Source: Takakia lepidozioides (Eukaryota; Streptophyta; Takakiopsida; Takakiales; Takakiaceae). From it: DNA of 64,000 nucleotides. The notes beneath the pieces were generated by a model, which saw nothing but the letters and a program-made list of their open reading frames with translations, ran no database searches and was not told the origin of the DNA. The translations under genes were made by a program, and so were the position numbers. The DNA lies in the NCBI GenBank assembly GCA_030704615.1, contig CM060733.1:4216001-4280000 (forward strand), read 5' to 3'. Numbering within the stretch: the stretch's first letter is position 1; every line of letters begins with the position of its first letter. This document shows, one piece after another, positions 1-10,434 of the stretch.

Positions 1-1173
1 ATGTTTGTTTATTACATGAACTTGTCCGGGTCTGTGGCTCCAGAGATACTTGTGCATCAGGTTGCCACTTCCATTGCCCCGCTACAACCTGCCTATGGCT
101 CCCTGCTGGTTAAACCCAAAGAAATGGATGCCTTTGCTGCTAAGCACTTTGGTGATCTATTCAGGGGACGGGCCCCCTCGGAGCAAGACATACTCTCTCG
201 TACTGAGACCCTTTTCCATTCCTTTTTGTGGACCAATCGTTGCCCTGTCAAGGACATGCAGGAAAGTTGGAAGGGAAAGCCATTGGAGAAACCGGCGTTA
301 TGACAGTTTGGCCTCTCAGAAGGCGAAACCCGGCCTCCTCCAGCATGTTAATTTTCAGTTTGGAGAGTGTGGTTCCTAACTTCACTGGCCACACGGCTGG
401 AATTTGAGGCTTCATTATCACAGAATCCCGAACAGTCCCCATGACACAGCGCACAATGTCATCCGGGCAGAACCAAAACTTGTGAGGCCTAGACTCCCGC
501 GACATGTAATGCTTGAACAAGTTGGTGAATGTCAAGGCAGGAGTTCCGCATGTCCCCTTCAAAATCTGGGCAGTGCACTTCTGAAACGAAGGTGCCCTAA
601 TAGCAACACACTTGACTTTTGATCCTTGGGAGTCCGTTCTATATGCCACATTGCCTCTGTACAGTCGGACTCCACTACCGGCAGCATGTTCTCCCCTTCT
701 CCCCGGATTGTAGTGGTTGGAGACTCGAGAGGGAACGATGTTGAAGAAGATTCACCCACGAAAGTGGGGGGGCACATGCACACGAGGTACCGAGAAGTTG
801 TCCCTATCGTGGAATTGAGCAGGCCATCAACGAAGCAACGGACTTATGCCGCAAAAACGTTGTCACAACGTTCACCAAACAGCTTCGTATAACTGATCCT
901 AGTCTCGGTGCAGGATTCCTGGACCAGGTGCGGCTCCATTGGATTAGAAATGACACATGAGAAGTGGCATAGGCTTGCAATGGCAATGGTGGAACCAAAG
1001 CACAAGGTGTGATCGCTTAAGATCTAGAACTTTGACCCTGTCCTCTGTCAGGCAAACAACTTTCATTTCGTAGGGCCTTTTAGCAATGTCGCCTGGGACA
1101 AGTGGCTCCATAAAGCGACATTTTGGTGCCAGGTGCAGAAGTCATCTTGCCTTTGTCGTCGCAATAACTTGCA
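1..1173. other. Unassigned sequence left of the methyltransferase-like gene
   Basis: No gene can be named here. A 133-codon frame lies on the minus strand (649-248) and a 100-codon frame on the plus strand (1-303); they overlap and neither shows a domain I recognise. The minus frame has a cysteine-rich stretch with FWFCPDD, but no convincing metal-binding spacing. The segment may hold further exons of the gene starting near 1174, or old transposon sequence. Confidence 0.3.
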
Positions 1174-1636
1174 TTGAAATTACAATTGTTTGTAAACGCA
1201 TCGGAACACAAGCTTGTGTCTTGGCAGCTGGAGGAGAGGGGTTTGGAAGTTATGGAGCAAACTCTTCATGACTTCAAAATCGAGGTAATTGAGCCCGATG
1301 AATCTTTCGGCACTTTCATTTGGAGGTGGAAAGAGATTGTTTGGAAGTATGCCTTCTTCCGTGAATTCGCAGTAGAGGGGGGAATTCTGCGCTCTAACCT
1401 ATTCAATGCGCAGTACAATGGGGAGCAGGCAATGAAGCGAGTCAATTACAGGTTAGATTGGAACTGCATTCCCATTTGCATTTGCTTCTTTTTAGACCCG
1501 ATTGCACTCTATGTTCAGGCTTGCGTTAACGCATGTCTGATTACAGTATTTGATGTGGTAGTCCCCTTCCTACACTCTGTGCACTTGTGCAAATTCAAGA
1601 AAACCACAACACCCTGACCAAGAGTGTTTTTTTTAA

Positions 1637-1673
<37 letters not shown>

Positions 1674-4255
1674 TATTTATAATTAAATATTTTTTTTACG
1701 AAGGGGACTGGTTTCAGACCAGGGTTCAGGCTTGCGTTAACGCAAGCCTGACCAAGAGTGTGTTTTTTTTTTTTTTTTTTTTTCCCTTTTCTAATTTCTA
1801 TAATTTTTTAAAGGAAAGGGAACTGGTTTCAAACCAGGGTTCAGGCTTGTGTTAACGCAAGCCTGACGAAGAGTGTGTTTTTTTTTTTTTTTTTTTCCCC
1901 CCCTTCCGAAAGGGGACTGGTTTCAAACCAGAGTTCAGCTTGCGTTAACGCAAGCCTAACCAAGAGTGTTTTTTTTTTTTACCAAGACTTTAATTTTATG
2001 TAATCGTAGGAAAGGGGACTGGTTTCAGACCAGGGTTCAGGCTTGCATTAACATAAGCCTGACCAAGAGTGGAATTTTATGTAATATTTCCACGGAGTGC
2101 TTTCGCCTGGCGGTTTTATGAGCTCCTACCCATTCTTCATCGATAGCTAGGCAAAGACAAAATCCTGACACAACTATGTACCCAGCCGGTATTTTGGAGG
2201 ACTGGAGCAGATCTCATTTGAAAGACTGTGGCTTGTACCTGGATTGCCCCGAACAATCAATCACACCATGAGCGGAGAACATCCTTCGGAACTTGAATGA
2301 CAATGCGGAGGCTCTTGCTCCTCTGACGGATAGACAGCTGCAGTTGAGAGATCTCCGGGTTTCGAAAGCAAAGGAACCGGTGGTGAGTCAGAGCCCGAAG
2401 AAAAAAGACAGAAGAACGAAAAAAGAAAAAGAGGCTGATCACGTTCAGACTTCAGCTTCTGGACAAGGTAGGGCTCAAAGGGCGTCAAAGGGGCCTGCTC
2501 AGTGTGACCGACCATACGAGGCCCTTCCTAACCCTGGCAGAGAGGTGTTGCTACTCAATTCCAACACAAGACAGTGAACGAAGGCTTCTTGGACATGATG
2601 GCATCTCAGAGGAAAGGAGCCACCGACGTGGAGAAGTCTCTGACTTGGGAGACACTGTCGTCATTCCTCACTCTGGTAAATTCATTATCTCTTCCAGCTT
2701 GTGTGTATGTAGATTTGAAGACTGTTTGCAGGTCTTCTAAGTGGGTATGCTTTCTTTGTTGGATGTGAAGGCTGCCAAAGGTCCATCCTAGGTGAACGGG
2801 GAGAAGAAACCCTTTGCATGCGAGCTCGTAGTTGTGGATATTCCTGACGGGCTTCCAGTCCCTGACATTCCTCTGATGGGTGTGACTCCCGACTGGAATG
2901 CATGGGATGATCGCTACTGGCCTTGGGTCTTCAGATCCTATGGGCATTCCTTGGCTGACAATGGTTGTCTACTCATCCTCCAAGCAGCCAATTCAAAGTG
3001 TCGGCGCCAGCTCGCCAGTTTCCTTAAGTCAGGTGGAATGAAGGTGATTAAAAGTTGGAATCGGGTTAATAGCTTGCCACTCACAAAGGGGGACTTCCCA
3101 AGCTAGAAGGTAGATTCTCATTTCATCATTTGCTTTCAACCCTCCAGAAATGTCGCTACGGTTTTGACTCGTCTGTTTCCAATTTTTGCCTGTCCTTCTC
3201 CCCTACAATCTTTGCATTGACGCAAGCATGGTGCAAGTGTTCTCATTAGTCTTTCCCCAGCCCTGGCTTCGGTGCCCACTCCAGTGTCTTCCCTGTTTTA
3301 ATCGTGCAGACTCGTGCGCTTTCGACGCACACTGTCTTGTAAGAGAACGCCACCCATCCACACCGTCTTCCGTGAAGGAGTTCGAAGTCCTGAAGGGGGG
3401 GGGCGCATGTTGACTCCTCTTGCGATCCGGTGGATGATGATTTTATCTACAACTACATGGATGCATCACTTATAGTGTTGTGGGCGTCCGGAGAGCCAGG
3501 GAGAAGTGCACGGGAGAAGAGTCCGGCCTTCATGCAGACTGTGATCGAGTCATGCAGTGTCCAAGGGTCCCGGGTTGTTGATCTCACTCTTGGAACAAGT
3601 TTGTGGTTTGCATTGACAGTCTCGCAATGTTCTACCTTCATTTACTGTTCTTTTTGGATTGCAGGCACGCCTTGCTCTTTGCTCATTGATCGGTTTTGCA
3701 TGTAGGGGCTTCATTCCGTGCCTGCAAGGCAGCTGTTCGCCTTTGAGGGCGATGCCAACCTCTACAATGAGGTGATAGCTCCTCTCCATGAGGGCTCGAG
3801 TTCAGGCACGCAAACAGATGCGGCGCTTGCAGCACTGGCCGTGGAACACGAAGACATGGCCGACATTGACAACGATTTTGATTGTGAGTAAGTCTACACC
3901 ATTCTTTTACGTTCTTCTTAGTCAGCTTTTGCTTCTTTAGTTGGGCCTCCACTGTCGTGTGAGAATGGGGGATGCTCATGAGACTTTGGGATGTTTTTGC
4001 AGGAGCCCAAGATCGCCAAGGTTCTTCCCTTTCTTTGCGAACCCGGACTTCTATCCCTGTAGTCTGCCCCCCCTTCTTGAATTGCCATGTTATGTGGAGG
4101 TTGCAGCCAAAGCATTTGCTCTCCAGACATCTCCCCCTCCTCTACTTTGCGACTGGAGGGGAAATGTCGATAGCAGGGCTAGGGTGTTCATTGATAGTTG
4201 TGCTTCAGTTTTGGATGCAAACTCCTCTGGCAGTGCATCTTCTTGTTCGAAATGA
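1174..4255 (+). pseudogene. Beta-class amino (N6-adenine/N4-cytosine) DNA methyltransferase-like gene, worn
   Basis: Exons read on the plus strand: about 1174-1449 (donor CAG|GTTAGA), about 2130-2470, 2793-3068, 3430 to about 3596, 3705-3887 and 4003-4255. The exon at 2793 encodes VVVDIPDGLPVPDIPLMG, where amino-methyltransferases carry the DPPY catalytic motif (IV). It is followed by LADNGCLLILQ, typical of the strand after motif IV. The exon at 3430 encodes KSPAFMQTVIESC, then VVDLTLGT (SAM-binding motif I); the next gives FAFEGDANLYNEVI. Motif IV before motif I is the beta-class order. Damage: DPPY is replaced by DIPD; an in-frame TGA at about 2267 is readable as CGA>TGA; the frame slips near 3730, where RASFRACKAA and RQLFAFEGD sit in different frames. 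I infer a decayed, probably inactive copy of a lineage-specific, perhaps transposon-linked family. Exon borders are approximate. Confidence 0.5.
1500..2075 (+). repeat. Tandem repeat with palindromic core, in the methyltransferase-like gene intron
   Basis: Four units begin at about 1703, 1815, 1911 and 2011, with a partial one at 1514. Each reads GGGGACTGGTTTCAGACC, then CAGGGTTC, then a palindrome AGGCTTGCGTTAACGCAAGC, then CTGACCAAGAGTG and a poly-T run. The core can fold into a perfect hairpin, and GGTTTCAAACC is a second small palindrome. An (AAT)n microsatellite follows the first partial unit at 1637-1672. The repeat lies between exon ends at about 1449 and 2130, so it is probably intronic. 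Confidence 0.8.
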
Positions 4256-4745
4256 TCCATTTCTTTTCAAACTATCTATCAATAAACCAGTACCGAGTTG
4301 TTTGATTTGAATCCGGTGTGTGCCTTTGGACCTATTCTTCTCTTCATAACTTCCTTCATCTTGTTTCTCCATTCATCCATATTTGAGGCGTCCACAATAC
4401 AGGCACTCGACATCCATCCTGTTGTCAATTATTCATCCATGCATTCATGCATTCATCCATCCATTGGTGTACCAGCGTTCATCCAAATTCAATGTTACGT
4501 TTATCCAGAGTTCATCCAGAATGCATCGAATATTCATCCAACATTCATCCACATGTGCACAATGTCTCTTCTACAAAGTTGCAAACTACTACCTGGTTGT
4601 ATGCATCCTTTCCCGCGGATACAAGTCTCCATGGGTTTTCTCATCCACGGTTATAGGCCCGCCCGGTGACAATCATCCTCATCCATTAGCATCTTTCCGC
4701 TCACGGATGAACATCTTCTCGCTCACGAATCTTTCCGCTCACGGA
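4256..4745. repeat. ATTCATCC/CATCCAT-rich degenerate simple repeat
   Basis: The stretch after the methyltransferase-like gene is made of irregular CATCCATTCATCC words (4370-4560), then short repeats of TTTCCGCTCACGGATTAGCATC (4690-4750, two to three copies). No coding signal is seen. It abuts the 5'-truncated retroelement, so the truncation point lies at about 4745. No LTR copy is present here. Confidence 0.6.
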
Positions 4746-5795
4746 TTAGCATCCCTCCTGCTGGGGGCGGCCACAGCTGTGTGTCAGGCTCCATTGTTCT
4801 CGGCTACCATGATTGCGACGCCGGGGGTAAGACCAGCTGAGGTGTTTAGGCTGGCAGCTATACTCTGTGAGAGTGGGGAGGTTACTTCATCTTCTGCGGA
4901 GATAGTGGGAGGTGTAGTACCGGAGGGATCCTCAGATGTGAGGGTCAAGACTACCGCGGCAGTGCAATGGCAAGCTGCAGCTGCCTGGTTGATGGAGCTG
5001 TCAGCTAGGCCAGCCATTGAGCGCGCCATGGTGACACCCGGAGTTGTCATGTTAGACAACCAGGATGACATTTTCTGTTTGAGTGGACCGGCAGGCAAGA
5101 GGTACCGGCCACTGCGGGTCTTGTTGGATTCGGGAGCTCAGCCATTGATGTTGGGCAGAGCTGTTATTGCAGGCTTGGGCCTCACGGAGGCGGATATGGA
5201 GCCGTGCCCTTTCCAGATACAGACATCTCTGGGAGGATCATAGCAGGCTCGGGGCATGACACGGCGTGAGTTGGCTATTCGACTACAGCCGGATCATCCT
5301 ACAGATGGCTTAGTGATGAGAGCCAAAACCATTGTGACAGACGCAGTCTCATACGATGTCATTCTTGGTGGGGCAGTGTTGTATCCCATGGGCTTCACCC
5401 TGGATTTTTGGGAGGAGTCAGCTTCCTATAGGCCTGGATGACAATCAGGGGAGGGCTGGCGTGTGCAGCTCCCTGTGACATTCATAGGAGGAGTTGCGGT
5501 TACCAAGCGAGACAAGATGCCAACACTGGCAGCATTCACAGCTGCAGTGACTTGGCCTGGAGAGTTGTTGGATAACAACACTCATTCAGAGGATATGTCA
5601 TCTCCGGGAGAGCAGGATGACATGTATGGTATGGCGGAGTTGCCCGCTATGGTTGCTCACACTCCATTGTGGGGTTCGAGCAAGGATTTGCAGCGGGTTG
5701 CTGATTGTCGTGTGCAACAAGCCTGGGTAGAGGCTTTTGTACCGTCAGGAGAGGAGGACAGTGCGGGGATTGCACCAGGACCACCTCAGTTGTAA
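4746..5795 (+). pseudogene. Retropepsin-like aspartic protease segment of the polyprotein
   Basis: The reading frame encodes VLLDSGAQPLMLGRAVI at about 5120-5170, the D-S/T-G active-site loop of retroviral-type aspartic proteases, and downstream VSYDVILGGAVLYPMG at about 5350-5395, which corresponds to the conserved D-(I/V)-I-L-G strand. About 80 residues separate the two, as in Gypsy proteases. The frame continues as an unrecognised acidic linker up to 5795. In-frame stops at 5241 (TAG), 5439 (TGA) and 5793 (TAA) break it; each fits a single C>T in CAG, CGA or CAA. No gag is recognisable upstream. The protease would process the polyprotein; this copy cannot make it. Confidence 0.8.
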
Positions 5796-7088
5796 CCATT
5801 GGATACCACACCGATCGTGTGGCAGTGTCCGGATGAAGGCATTTGCCTTCTGGACTTGTTTGGCGGGATCAGCACCGGGTTGGCTGCTGTTTTACAGGCA
5901 GATGTACGAGTACAACGTTACTTGTATGTGGAGAGGGATGAGACTGCATGACGCGTCTCCCGACGCCATGTTGCTCAGTTGGTGCAGCAGTACCCTGAGT
6001 TGTTGCCGGTGTCTGCGGTTCGTGGATATCAGCAGGCCTTGCCAGCAGACATCTCTTTGCTGGGGGCGCAGGATTTGGAGCAAATTGGCTCCATTGATTT
6101 GGTAGTGGCAGGTTGGCCCTGCCAAGGGCATTTATCAGCCGGGCATGACAATGGATTGCGAGACTCAAGGTCGGGTCTGTTTTGGGAGATGGTGCGGGTT
6201 TTGCGCCACTTACAGCTTCATCAAGCTATATCTCCAGCATACATCTTGGAGAATGTGCCACTGATGGGCAATTCTCGGGCCAGGGTGATGGCCAGTGTGC
6301 ACCAAGTCCGGTCGTGGCTTGGGTCAGCAGTGTTGCTGGATGCAGCTGTAGTGGGGTCATGGGCTCATCGTCCACGGTTATGGTGGACTAACTTGATGCC
6401 ACCTGCACTGCTAAAGCGTGCATTTGATGGGGTGCAGCGGCCAACACACCTCATAGTTGATAGCATTTTGGACACAAGCAGACAGTCTCAGCGTGTGAGA
6501 CACGATGACCGTTCGCCTTTGGCAGTGGTCAATAGGATGGGTCAACCACGAGCAGCACTACCTACACTGCTCAGCTTTCCAAGATCGCATGCTTTCCGGG
6601 ATAGTGGACCTGGCCTCCTGTGGGATGCTCAGTTGCAGCAGTTAGTGGAGCCTAATGCCGACGAGCGAGAGCGGGCTATGGGTTTTTCTACTGGGACCAT
6701 GGCGGTGCCTTCTCTTTCTGAGGCATCACGTCGTCAGGTGTTGGGGCAAGCGATGTATCTCAATTGCTTGACCTGGATTATCAGCTTGGCTATGGCTGAG
6801 CAACGTAGAGTGCAGAGTGCACTTCCCTTGACGGTCTCTCTGCCTACCGAGACGGTACAGGCAGTGAGTGGGGGCGAGCCGGTAAGGACCACGGGGTGTA
6901 GACATCCATGGCACACGTGGGAGGTGCTCGAGGTTCAGAGGGAGCTGGCAGTCAAGGCGGCTGTGATGGATGAGGTTGGGGATTCTTCTCGTGTTGAGGA
7001 GGTCCTCAAGGATGAGATGATGGGGCAGGATGAGGCCTTGTTATTGACTGAGCAGACAGAGAGTACTGCTCAAGAGGTTGCGGCATAG
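5796..7088 (+). pseudogene. Cytosine-5 DNA methyltransferase domain embedded in the retrotransposon (DNMT3/DRM-like)
   Basis: Canonical C5-methyltransferase motifs appear in order. Motif I is LLDLFGGISTGLAAVL (5847-5894, SAM binding), with YVERDE as motif II. Motif IV is VVAGWPCQGHLSAG, catalytic Cys codon 6120-6122. Motif VI is YILENVPLMG, Glu codon 6249-6251. Motif VIII is RPRLWWTNL (6369-6395). Motifs IX/X are ERERAMGFSTGTM and SEASRRQVLGQAMY (6664-6770). The WPCQG and R-x-R-x-W-x-N-L patterns look nearer DNMT3/DRM than DNMT1/CMT, but I cannot place it firmly. All catalytic residues are intact; the only break is one TGA at 5949, between motifs II and IV, readable as CGA>TGA. It sits between protease and RNase H/integrase in the same frame, so it was part of the polyprotein. 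A charged tail (6800-7088) follows. Plausible role: methylating the element's own or host DNA. Confidence 0.88.
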
Positions 7089-7135
7089 CAACCATGGGAC
7101 GCGTCTCCTACCTCTAAGTCTGCTGGACTTAATGT

Positions 7136-7381
7136 TTTACGGGGAAGCTTGCACGGTGGGCACTTATACTCCAAGAGTATGACTTTTAGGTTGTGCATCG
7201 ACCAGGTTTGGTCAATAGGGATACGGATGGATTGAGTCGCAATCCATGCACGAGCCAGCAGGATGCCACTGGCATGGTGAGACGGACGAGGAGATGGTAC
7301 CGGGATGACATGCATCTGCATTTTTGTGTATCTTGGCATCAGGAGTCAGGTTGGACCTACAACAGGGATGACTGTAGATGA
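7136..7381 (+). pseudogene. RNase H C-terminal remnant
   Basis: The frame at 7136 encodes TGKLARWALILQEYDF, then a TAG at 7187, then VVHRPGLVNRDTDGLSRNP. This is the familiar end of the Gypsy RNase H/connection region. The TAG fits CAG>TAG. The frame differs from the flanking methyltransferase and integrase frames. Everything normally upstream (reverse transcriptase palm with the YxDD box, and most of RNase H) is missing, so a deletion junction lies between the methyltransferase tail and 7136, and an indel lies before the integrase. Confidence 0.75.
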
Positions 7382-8360
7382 AGTGTCTGAGGACCCTGAG
7401 GCTAGTGATGAGCCAGGTGGTGCCAGAGATATACATGAGGATTCGGTTGTGTTGGACTACCTCCGCACTGGAGACACGGCAGCTAGTGTGACTGCCAAGG
7501 AGAGGGATCGGATCCTGCAATGAGCCAAGAGGTTCAAGTGGGAGGGGATACACCTGCTTCGAGTGTGGGAGGACGGTCGGGTGAGGATCGTGCCTCACCC
7601 AACACAACGTGCACGGTTAGTGCGGCATGCCCATGAGGAGTTGGGGCATTTTGGAGTGCGACGCACTCATAGTTTACTGCAGGGGCAGTATTGGTGGCGT
7701 GGTATGCACACAGATGTGCAATAGTTCATGGCTAGGTGCATGGTGTGTGACAGGGTGCGTGCTTCATTCAACGCCCCTACACCACAGTTACATCCATTAC
7801 CCATCATGGGATTGGGCTACATGTGGAGTCTTGACTTCGCAGGGCCGTTGCCACTTACGATGCGCCACCACAGATATGTGTTGGTGATGGTGGAGCACTT
7901 CTCCAAGTGGATTGAGTTGGTTCCATTGCCTGACAAGGCTAGTGAGGGGGCTGCGTATACATTCCTGGATCGTGTGCTTAGCTGATTCGGTACTCCAGCT
8001 GAGGTACTCACGGACCAAGGGAGAGAGTTCTTGGGGGAGTTTCAGGCTTTGTGTGATAAAGCCTTGATAGACCACCGTACCACTTCTCAGGATCATCCTG
8101 AGGCCGATGGCTTGGCAGAGAGAGTGGTTCAGACAGTGAAGAGGGGTTTGCGCAAGTATGGATTGCAAAAGGGACACCTAGGAGATTGGGATCTTCAGGT
8201 ACATTGGTTAGCCATGGGCTACAGGTTCAGCAAACAAGCATCACTTGTCTCCTTCTCACCATATTTCCTTCTTTTTGGCCGAGAGCCGGATTTGCCTGCA
8301 TCTATTCGCAGGGAGGCTACAGTAGTCCTCAACCTTGATGATCCGGATGTGTGGACATAA
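7382..8360 (+). pseudogene. Retrotransposon integrase (HHCC zinc finger and DD35E core)
   Basis: The HHCC zinc finger reads VRHAHEELGHFGVRRTHSLL and then CMVC at about 7617-7755. The catalytic core shows D in WSLDFAGP (about 7831), D in VLTDQGREF (about 8010) and E in ADGLAERVVQTVK (about 8115), the DD(35)E arrangement of retroviral-type integrases. HHRYVLVMVEHFSKW is typical of Gypsy elements. In-frame stops occur at 7521 (TGA), 7722 (TAG), 7983 (TGA) and 8358 (TAA), each a C>T change away from Arg or Gln. The enzyme would insert element cDNA; this copy is inactivated. Confidence 0.87.
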
Positions 8361-8873
8361 GCATGTGCCCAACGGGCAGAGTTGTTCAAGAGAGTTATGC
8401 CTATGGCTTTTGAGAATCTTGCTATTGCCCAACACCGAGACACATTGAGGTATGTCACTATACGCGGAAAGGGATATCGGCCAGGTGTTCGGCGTTTCCA
8501 CCCTGGGGACTATGTGTATCTGCAGCAGACAACGCCTACGACCTTGGAAGTCACAGCAGGATGTGTGATTCTAAGGGTCAGGGAGGTGTTGCCTTCAGGA
8601 GTGTTGATTCTGGAGGGTTGAGATGGCATGGTATAGAAGGACCATGTGCGTAATTGTGCGCCATGTCACCTTCCACATGTGGATGGGAGGATAGATCCCA
8701 ACCTTACAGTGCTACCTGCAGGATTGCGTTGCATGCTATGTGGGCATGCTCGTGGTGCCGCCACTATGCTGGTGTGTGATCGATGCTCAAGAGGTTGGTA
8801 CGTGGGATGCTTGACACCACCTCTTGAGAGGGTTTCTGATGGAGATTGGTTATGTCGACACTGCTTGGGATAG
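8361..8873 (+). pseudogene. Integrase C-terminal module with PHD finger
   Basis: After the DDE core comes a GPY/F-like segment (GYRPGVRRFHPGDYVYLQQ, about 8470-8526), then stops at 8619 and 8634. A cysteine-rich module follows: CMLCGH, 8 residues, VCDRC, SRGWYVGCLTPPL, then GDWLCRHCLG ending at 8873. This is the C4HC3 PHD layout with the TPPL signature. The zinc-ligand His that normally follows Trp is Tyr (TAC), one C>T from CAC. Many Gypsy integrases carry a chromodomain here; a PHD finger would likewise read histone tails and could steer integration. The histone mark bound is unknown. Confidence 0.75.
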
Positions 8874-9133
8874 TGGAAGTGGATATGACTAGTGGAACCT
8901 CACAAGACATGGGAGGCCAAACTCATAGGAGTCAATACCCAAGATCTCAGGCTCAAGTTCACAGGTTGCAAGACGACGACTAACGATGGGGCAACTCTTG
9001 TACCCGGCCTCTTGATCTATTGAGTTTGAGTGTAGTAGAGACAGTGGTGGAGGACTTAGTGGGGCTATGGCCACTATCACATCTTGTGGCTACCTGGACT
9101 TAGAGAGACCTAAGTGCCAGCTAGGGGGGCGAT
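8874..9133 (+). other. Non-coding 3' internal region and polypurine tract of the retroelement
   Basis: This stretch after the PHD stop shows no coding signal. It ends in CTAGGGGGGCGAT at 9121-9133 immediately before the first LTR-like unit, a plausible polypurine tract for plus-strand priming. Confidence 0.55.
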
Positions 9134-9839
9134 TGTGATGGGCTAGTGGCAACCTAGTGATGGACTAGTGGCTGCACTAGTGGTGGCTAGTGGCAGCCTA
9201 GTGGTGGACTAGTGGCTGCACTAGTGATGGCTAGTGGCAGCCTAGTGGTTGGACTAGTGGCTGCACTAGTGGTGGCTAGTAGCAGCCTAGTGTTGGACTA
9301 GTGGCTGCACTAGTGGTGGACTAGTGCTTGCACTAGTGATGGCTAGTGGCAGCCTAGTGTTGGACTAGTGGCTGCACTAGTGGTGGATTAGTGGTTGCAC
9401 TAGTGGCAGGACTAGCGGTGCACTAGTGGTGGACTAGTTATAGACTAGTGTTTGGTGTGCACATGTGTTGTGTGGTTTTGGACAGCGATGTAGTTGTGTT
9501 GCGATATGTATGCGCACGACAGCTGTCAAGTTATTTTACGACTAGTGTGAAGTTAGCTAGGAAATAACTAGCTTTTATATATTGACATTTGGGATTGATC
9601 CAAGTATCAATCCAGAGGCCAATACATGTTTGGGCACCTGACGTTGTTATCGTCATCACAGATCGCGGTGGGCTCATCTTTCTCGAGTTGAGCCTCACCG
9701 CGTCTAGCTATGGCGCCACAGTGTGGATTCCCCATGGCGTGGGGTGCACTTGACTCGACTTAATATATGAGTGATGTTTTCATGTGCAATGTGAGTTTGA
9801 GAGAGCCTGTGTGCTTGTATCATTCATTTTCCTTATCAT
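9134..9839 (+). repeat. LTR-like unit 1 (putative 3' LTR)
   Basis: It starts TGTGATGGGCTAGTGG just after the polypurine tract and ends CCTTATCA(T). The first ~310 bases are a minisatellite of ACTAGTGGCTGCACTAGTGG-type words, extremely dense in ACTAGT palindromes. Then come unique U3/R-like sequence (TTTTGGACAGCGATGTAGTTG, ACCTGACGTTGTTATCGTC) and a T-rich end. Identity as an LTR is inferred from TG...CA ends, the polypurine tract and its repetition downstream; the 5' LTR is absent. Confidence 0.7.
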
Positions 9840-10434
9840 TGTGATGGGCTAGTGGCAGCCTAGTGATGGACTAGTGGCTGCACTAGTGGTGGCTAGTGGC
9901 AGCCTAGTGGTTGGACTAGTGGCTGCACTAGTGGTGGCTAGTGGCAGCCTAGTGTTGGACTAGTGGCTGATTAGTGGTGGACTAGTGGTTGCACTAGTGA
10001 CAAGACTAGCGGTACACTAGTGGTGGATTAGTTATAGACTAGTGTTTGGTGTGCACATGTGTTGTGTGGTTTTGGACAGCGATGTAATTGTGTTGCGATA
10101 TGTATGCGCACGACAGCTGTCAAGTTATTTTACAACTAGTGTGAAGTTAGCTAGGAAATAACTAACTTTTATATATTGACATTTGGGATTGACCCAAATG
10201 TCAATCCATGGACTAATATATGTTTGGGCACCTGACGTTGTTATCTTCACGACAGATCGCGGTGGGCTCCTTTTTCGAGTTGAGCCTCACATCATCTAGC
10301 TATGGCGCTGTAGTATGGATTCCCCATGGCGTGGGGTGCACTTGGCTCAACTTAATATATGAGTGATGTTTTCATGTGCAAGTTTGTGAGTTTGAGAGAG
10401 CTTGTGTGCTTGTATCATTCCTTTTCCTTATCAT
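9840..10434 (+). repeat. LTR-like unit 2, tandem copy
   Basis: It repeats unit 1 head to tail, starting again at TGTGATGGGCTAGTGGCAG and ending CCTTATCAT at 10434. It is about 110 bases shorter, mainly because the ACTAGT minisatellite has fewer copies. Point differences (for example ATGGCGCCACAG versus ATGGCGCTGTAG) show the copies are not recent identical duplicates. Confidence 0.75.

Noticed and set aside
4383-4745. Coding start of the retroelement frame in the CATCC region
   Set aside because: The frame is open only because the simple repeat lacks stops; there is no gag-like sequence.
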